Shown: piece by piece, positions 5,453 through 7,401 of the stretch | Layout: each line of letters opens with the position of its first letter | Position numbering within the stretch: position 1 is the first letter of the stretch | Assembly: GCA_964481835.1 (NCBI GenBank) | Contig: CAYZTT010000023.1 | Span: forward strand, 1-7,401 | Direction: 5' to 3' | From: JABIBT01 sp964481835 | GTDB taxonomy: Archaea > Nanobdellota > Nanobdellia > SCGC-AAA011-G17 > PNOQ01 | DNA: 7,401 nt | Translations under genes and position numbers: made by a program | The notes under the pieces: generated by a model | Databases searched by the model: none | Told to the model about the DNA's origin: nothing | What the model saw: only the letters and a program-made list of their open reading frames with translations

Positions 5453-6881
5453 CTTCTAATTTTTTAAACAAAACTCCTTCTTTTTTCACTTTATATTCGG
5501 TTACTTTTCCAAACTTAATATCCTTTAAATTGCCTAACTGAATCCCCAGCCGTTTACTTATCTTTTCGCTGGTTTCCGGAACAAAAGGTGCGATAAGAAT
5601 AGATATTACTCTTAGCCCCTCTAACAGATTATACAAAACAACTTCCCTCTCTTTTTCATTTTTCCAGGGCTCTTTGTCATTTATATATTTATTCGCAGTA
5701 TTGATGAACTTCCAAGCTTCCGCCAAAGCAAGGTGCAATTCATAACTATCAAAATATTTCCCCACATTTTCTATTTTTAATTCTTTAAACAAACCATCAT
5801 CTTTTGTTTTCTTCAATTTACCATCATAAAATTTCTCGCAGAGTGTCAAGACTCTACTAACCAAATTCCCCAAATCATTGGCCAATTCATTATTATTTCT
5901 CTCAATCAAGAAATCCTCCGAATAATCAGAATCATCAAATACACTGCATCTCAAGAGGGAATACCGAACTACGTCTGGGTCATATTTCTTAAGTAATTCC
6001 AATGGGTCAACAACATTCCCAAGACTTTTCCCCATTTTCTTTCCTTGGGAAATCAAATAACCATGTACAAGTAATTTATCGGGCAATTTATACCCTGCGG
6101 ACATTAATATTGCTGGCCATATGACAGAGTGAAACCAATTAATTCCCTTTCCGATCACGTGTAGATCTGCAGGCCATCTTTCTTTTGCCCCACTAACATA
6201 ATTAATCAAAGCATCAATCCAAACCCATATCTTGTAATCCTTATCATCCGGGAAATCAATACCCCAGTCTGCGCCCTTTCGACTGATACATACATCTTTC
6301 AAATCATCTTTCAATCTCGAAAGAATTTCATTCCTCTTTGTCTCTGGGGTAATGTATTCCTTAACAAACTTAATTAGGTCTTTCTGATATTTACTCAACT
6401 TAAAGAAATATGCTTCCTCTTTCAATAGTTTAGGTTTTGCATTATGCTCGGGGCATTTACCATCAACCAAATCCTTCTCTGTCAGATAGGTCTCGCAACC
6501 AGTACAATATAATCCTTCATAACTATCTTTATAGATGTCTCCCTTAGCAATAATTTTTTTCAATATTTCATGAACTACTTTTTCATGCTCTTTAGCAGTT
6601 GTTCTAATAAATTTATCATAATCTATATGGAGATTCTTACAAAGGTCCAAAAACAGCCCTGCATTCCGATCAATAAATTCTTTGACATCAACCCCTTCCT
6701 TCTCAGCAGCTTGAACATTCTTCTGGGCATTTTCATCTACACCCGTCATAAAAAACACGTCTTCTCCTTTCTGTTTCCTATATCTTGCAATAGCATCCAC
6801 TATAACTTTCTCAAAGGCATGCCCAATATGTGGCCTGCCATTTACATAATCTATTGCCGTTGTGATGTAAAATTTTCCCAT
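5442..6881 (-). CDS. metG: Methionyl-tRNA synthetase, catalytic subunit
   Basis: MetG attaches methionine to initiator and elongator tRNA-Met. The protein has 479 residues from the ATG at 6881. The class I Rossmann core carries the HIGH motif in GRPHIGHA (16-22) and a KMSKS variant KKMGKSLGN (281-289). The connective peptide holds a single zinc knuckle, YCTGCE (Cys126, Cys129) and CPEH (Cys143, His146), the Cys3-His arrangement of Thermus-type bacterial MetRS. The helical anticodon-binding domain spans about 320-450 (NNNELANDLGNLVSRV near 329-344, APFVPETSEKISKRL near 431-445). It ends LFKKLEDGN, where fused homologues continue into a tRNA-binding domain; here that domain is a separate overlapping gene. 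The frame stays open upstream of 6881 to about 7070, but that stretch overlaps the pilin-like gene and looks non-coding, and the family N-terminus is MGKFYITTAI. A TATA-like box lies 25 nt upstream, and no Shine-Dalgarno site is evident. Confidence 0.97.
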   Translation of the reverse strand: MGKFYITTAIDYVNGRPHIGHAFEKVIVDAIARYRKQKGEDVFFMTGVDENAQKNVQAAEKEGVDVKEFIDRNAGLFLDLCKNLHIDYDKFIRTTAKEHEKVVHEILKKIIAKGDIYKDSYEGLYCTGCETYLTEKDLVDGKCPEHNAKPKLLKEEAYFFKLSKYQKDLIKFVKEYITPETKRNEILSRLKDDLKDVCISRKGADWGIDFPDDKDYKIWVWIDALINYVSGAKERWPADLHVIGKGINWFHSVIWPAILMSAGYKLPDKLLVHGYLISQGKKMGKSLGNVVDPLELLKKYDPDVVRYSLLRCSVFDDSDYSEDFLIERNNNELANDLGNLVSRVLTLCEKFYDGKLKKTKDDGLFKELKIENVGKYFDSYELHLALAEAWKFINTANKYINDKEPWKNEKEREVVLYNLLEGLRVISILIAPFVPETSEKISKRLGIQLGNLKDIKFGKVTEYKVKKEGVLFKKLEDGN

Positions 6882-6902
6882 AGAATTCTGACTAAACTTC
6901 AG

Positions 6903-6910
6903 ATTTAAAA
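6903..6910 (-). promoter_or_regulatory. TATA-like box for the metG operon
   Basis: On the minus strand the sequence reads TTTTAAAT, centred about 25 nt upstream of the metG ATG at 6881, consistent with a leaderless transcript. It lies just after the T-runs that follow the pilin-like gene, so the operon appears to have its own promoter. Confidence 0.5.
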
Positions 6911-6918
6911 AATTAACT

Positions 6919-6937
6919 AAAAAAGAAAAAGAAAAAT
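6919..6937 (-). terminator. Archaeal T-run terminator after the pilin-like gene
   Basis: On the minus strand, directly after the stop at 6938-6940, there are three T-runs separated by single C residues (T5, C, T5, C, T6). Archaeal RNA polymerase terminates at such pyrimidine/T-rich tracts without needing a hairpin, and no hairpin is visible. The site insulates the pilin-like gene from metG. Confidence 0.65.
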
Positions 6938-7401
6938 TTATTCGACTTGTGTCGTTATTGTTCCTGTCTTCAAGTGTGGTAATCCGCCAGTACCCACATA
7001 TGCAAAGGCTATATCTCCCTTGAATTTGCTTCCTTGCGTACCCACAGTGGTACAATTGACACCGGTCCATGTTGTCAACTCTCCGTCAGGCATACTAAAG
7101 TTACCATAGATCCCTACGTTGTTACATCCACTTGTACAGTTTAAATTACAAATTTCAGCACCGCCATCCGACTCAGTCATAGAAACATTAACCAATGTCA
7201 CATCATCGCCCATACCATTCCTCAAGGTGATTGTTATTGTGTTGTCGTTTGTTCCTGTTGTTCCTTCTTTTACTACAAAGTCTTCACAAGAAACTCCCGG
7301 AGTAATGGTACAACTTGCAGGCAAGAACCTTCCTGGATTTAATACTCCAAAATAAGCTAATGCTCCAATTGCAATCAATACAACTAAGATGGCCCAACCA
7401 T
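6938..7401 (-). CDS. Archaeal pilin-like secreted protein, N-terminus missing at window edge
   Basis: The frame enters from the right edge and reads GWAILVVLIAIGALAYFGVL, a hydrophobic helix, then NPGRFLPASC. About 130 polar residues rich in Thr, Ser, Asn, Gly and Val follow. A hydrophobic GWAILVV segment followed by LNP and a Cys is characteristic of archaeal type IV pilin-like proteins with a class III signal peptide. The processing site and leader would lie just beyond the window. Seven cysteines are visible after the helix (in SCTI, SCED, ICNLNC, GCNN and NCTT), compatible with disulfides outside the cell plus one unpaired or partnered beyond view. The sequence around KFKGDIAFAYV and the ending TGTITTQVE resemble the final strands of a beta-sandwich. 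A TTG at 7378 is not a credible start because the frame and the helix continue upstream. Function as a pilus subunit or other surface protein is inferred. Confidence 0.75.
   Translation of the reverse strand, partial: GWAILVVLIAIGALAYFGVLNPGRFLPASCTITPGVSCEDFVVKEGTTGTNDNTITITLRNGMGDDVTLVNVSMTESDGGAEICNLNCTSGCNNVGIYGNFSMPDGELTTWTGVNCTTVGTQGSKFKGDIAFAYVGTGGLPHLKTGTITTQVE

Noticed and set aside
5442..5470. Programmed frameshift fusing metG to the tRNA-binding gene at the A-rich stretch TTTAAAAAATTAG
   Set aside because: The downstream gene is in the +1 frame, whereas this type of slippery site favours -1. The downstream gene has its own ATG, and separate subunits are known.
6570..6908. 112-codon open frame on the plus strand
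   Set aside because: It is antisense to metG, which has intact catalytic motifs throughout. The translation is low-complexity and unrecognisable.
6882..7070. Upstream extension of metG by 63 residues
   Set aside because: It overlaps the pilin-like gene, its terminator and the metG TATA box. MetRS proteins begin at the MGKFYITTAI-type sequence encoded from 6881.
7119..7355. 78-codon open frame on the plus strand
   Set aside because: It is antisense to the pilin-like gene with no supporting signals.

Overview
The window looks like a stretch of archaeal chromosome, probably from a small-genome lineage of the DPANN type (Woesearchaeota/Pacearchaeota-like). The archaeal evidence is direct. A tRNA-Asn gene carries a 14-nt intron at the canonical 37/38 position in a textbook bulge-helix-bulge. 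TATA-like boxes sit 25-30 nt upstream of most starts, and Shine-Dalgarno sites are weak or absent. The left-most transcription unit on the minus strand at the right edge ends in T-runs and encodes an archaeal pilin-like protein. The DPANN placement is inference from the AT-rich, lysine-rich proteins and the mix of bacterial-type synthetases with an archaeal pilin.

Layout from left to right: (1) the N-terminal 123 codons of an endonuclease IV (Nfo) gene, minus strand, cut by the window edge; (2) divergent from it, an intron-containing tRNA-Asn(GUU), plus strand, followed by a small LAGLIDADG-like gene; (3) class II lysyl-tRNA synthetase, minus strand, whose stop abuts the stop of the small gene; (4) adenylosuccinate synthetase purA, minus strand; (5) an unrecognised, arginine-rich protein with a PD-(D/E)XK nuclease signature and a C-terminal tail that mimics the bacterial SSB tip, minus strand; (6) divergent from it, tRNA-Ile(GAU), plus strand; (7) a two-gene metG operon, minus strand, with the catalytic alpha subunit overlapping by 11 nt a separate EMAP/Trbp111-type tRNA-binding subunit; (8) the C-terminal part of a secreted or pilin-like protein, minus strand, cut by the right edge.

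Most of the window is translation housekeeping: two tRNAs, LysRS and split MetRS. PurA (AMP synthesis) and Nfo (base excision repair) are also housekeeping. The accessory-looking genes are the LAGLIDADG-like protein beside the intron-bearing tRNA and the nuclease-like protein beside the other tRNA. Both tRNA genes share with a divergent protein gene a single perfectly palindromic TTTATAAA box, which suggests compact bidirectional core promoters. No gene-free stretch exceeds 300 bases, and no CRISPR array, insertion sequence or long repeat was seen.
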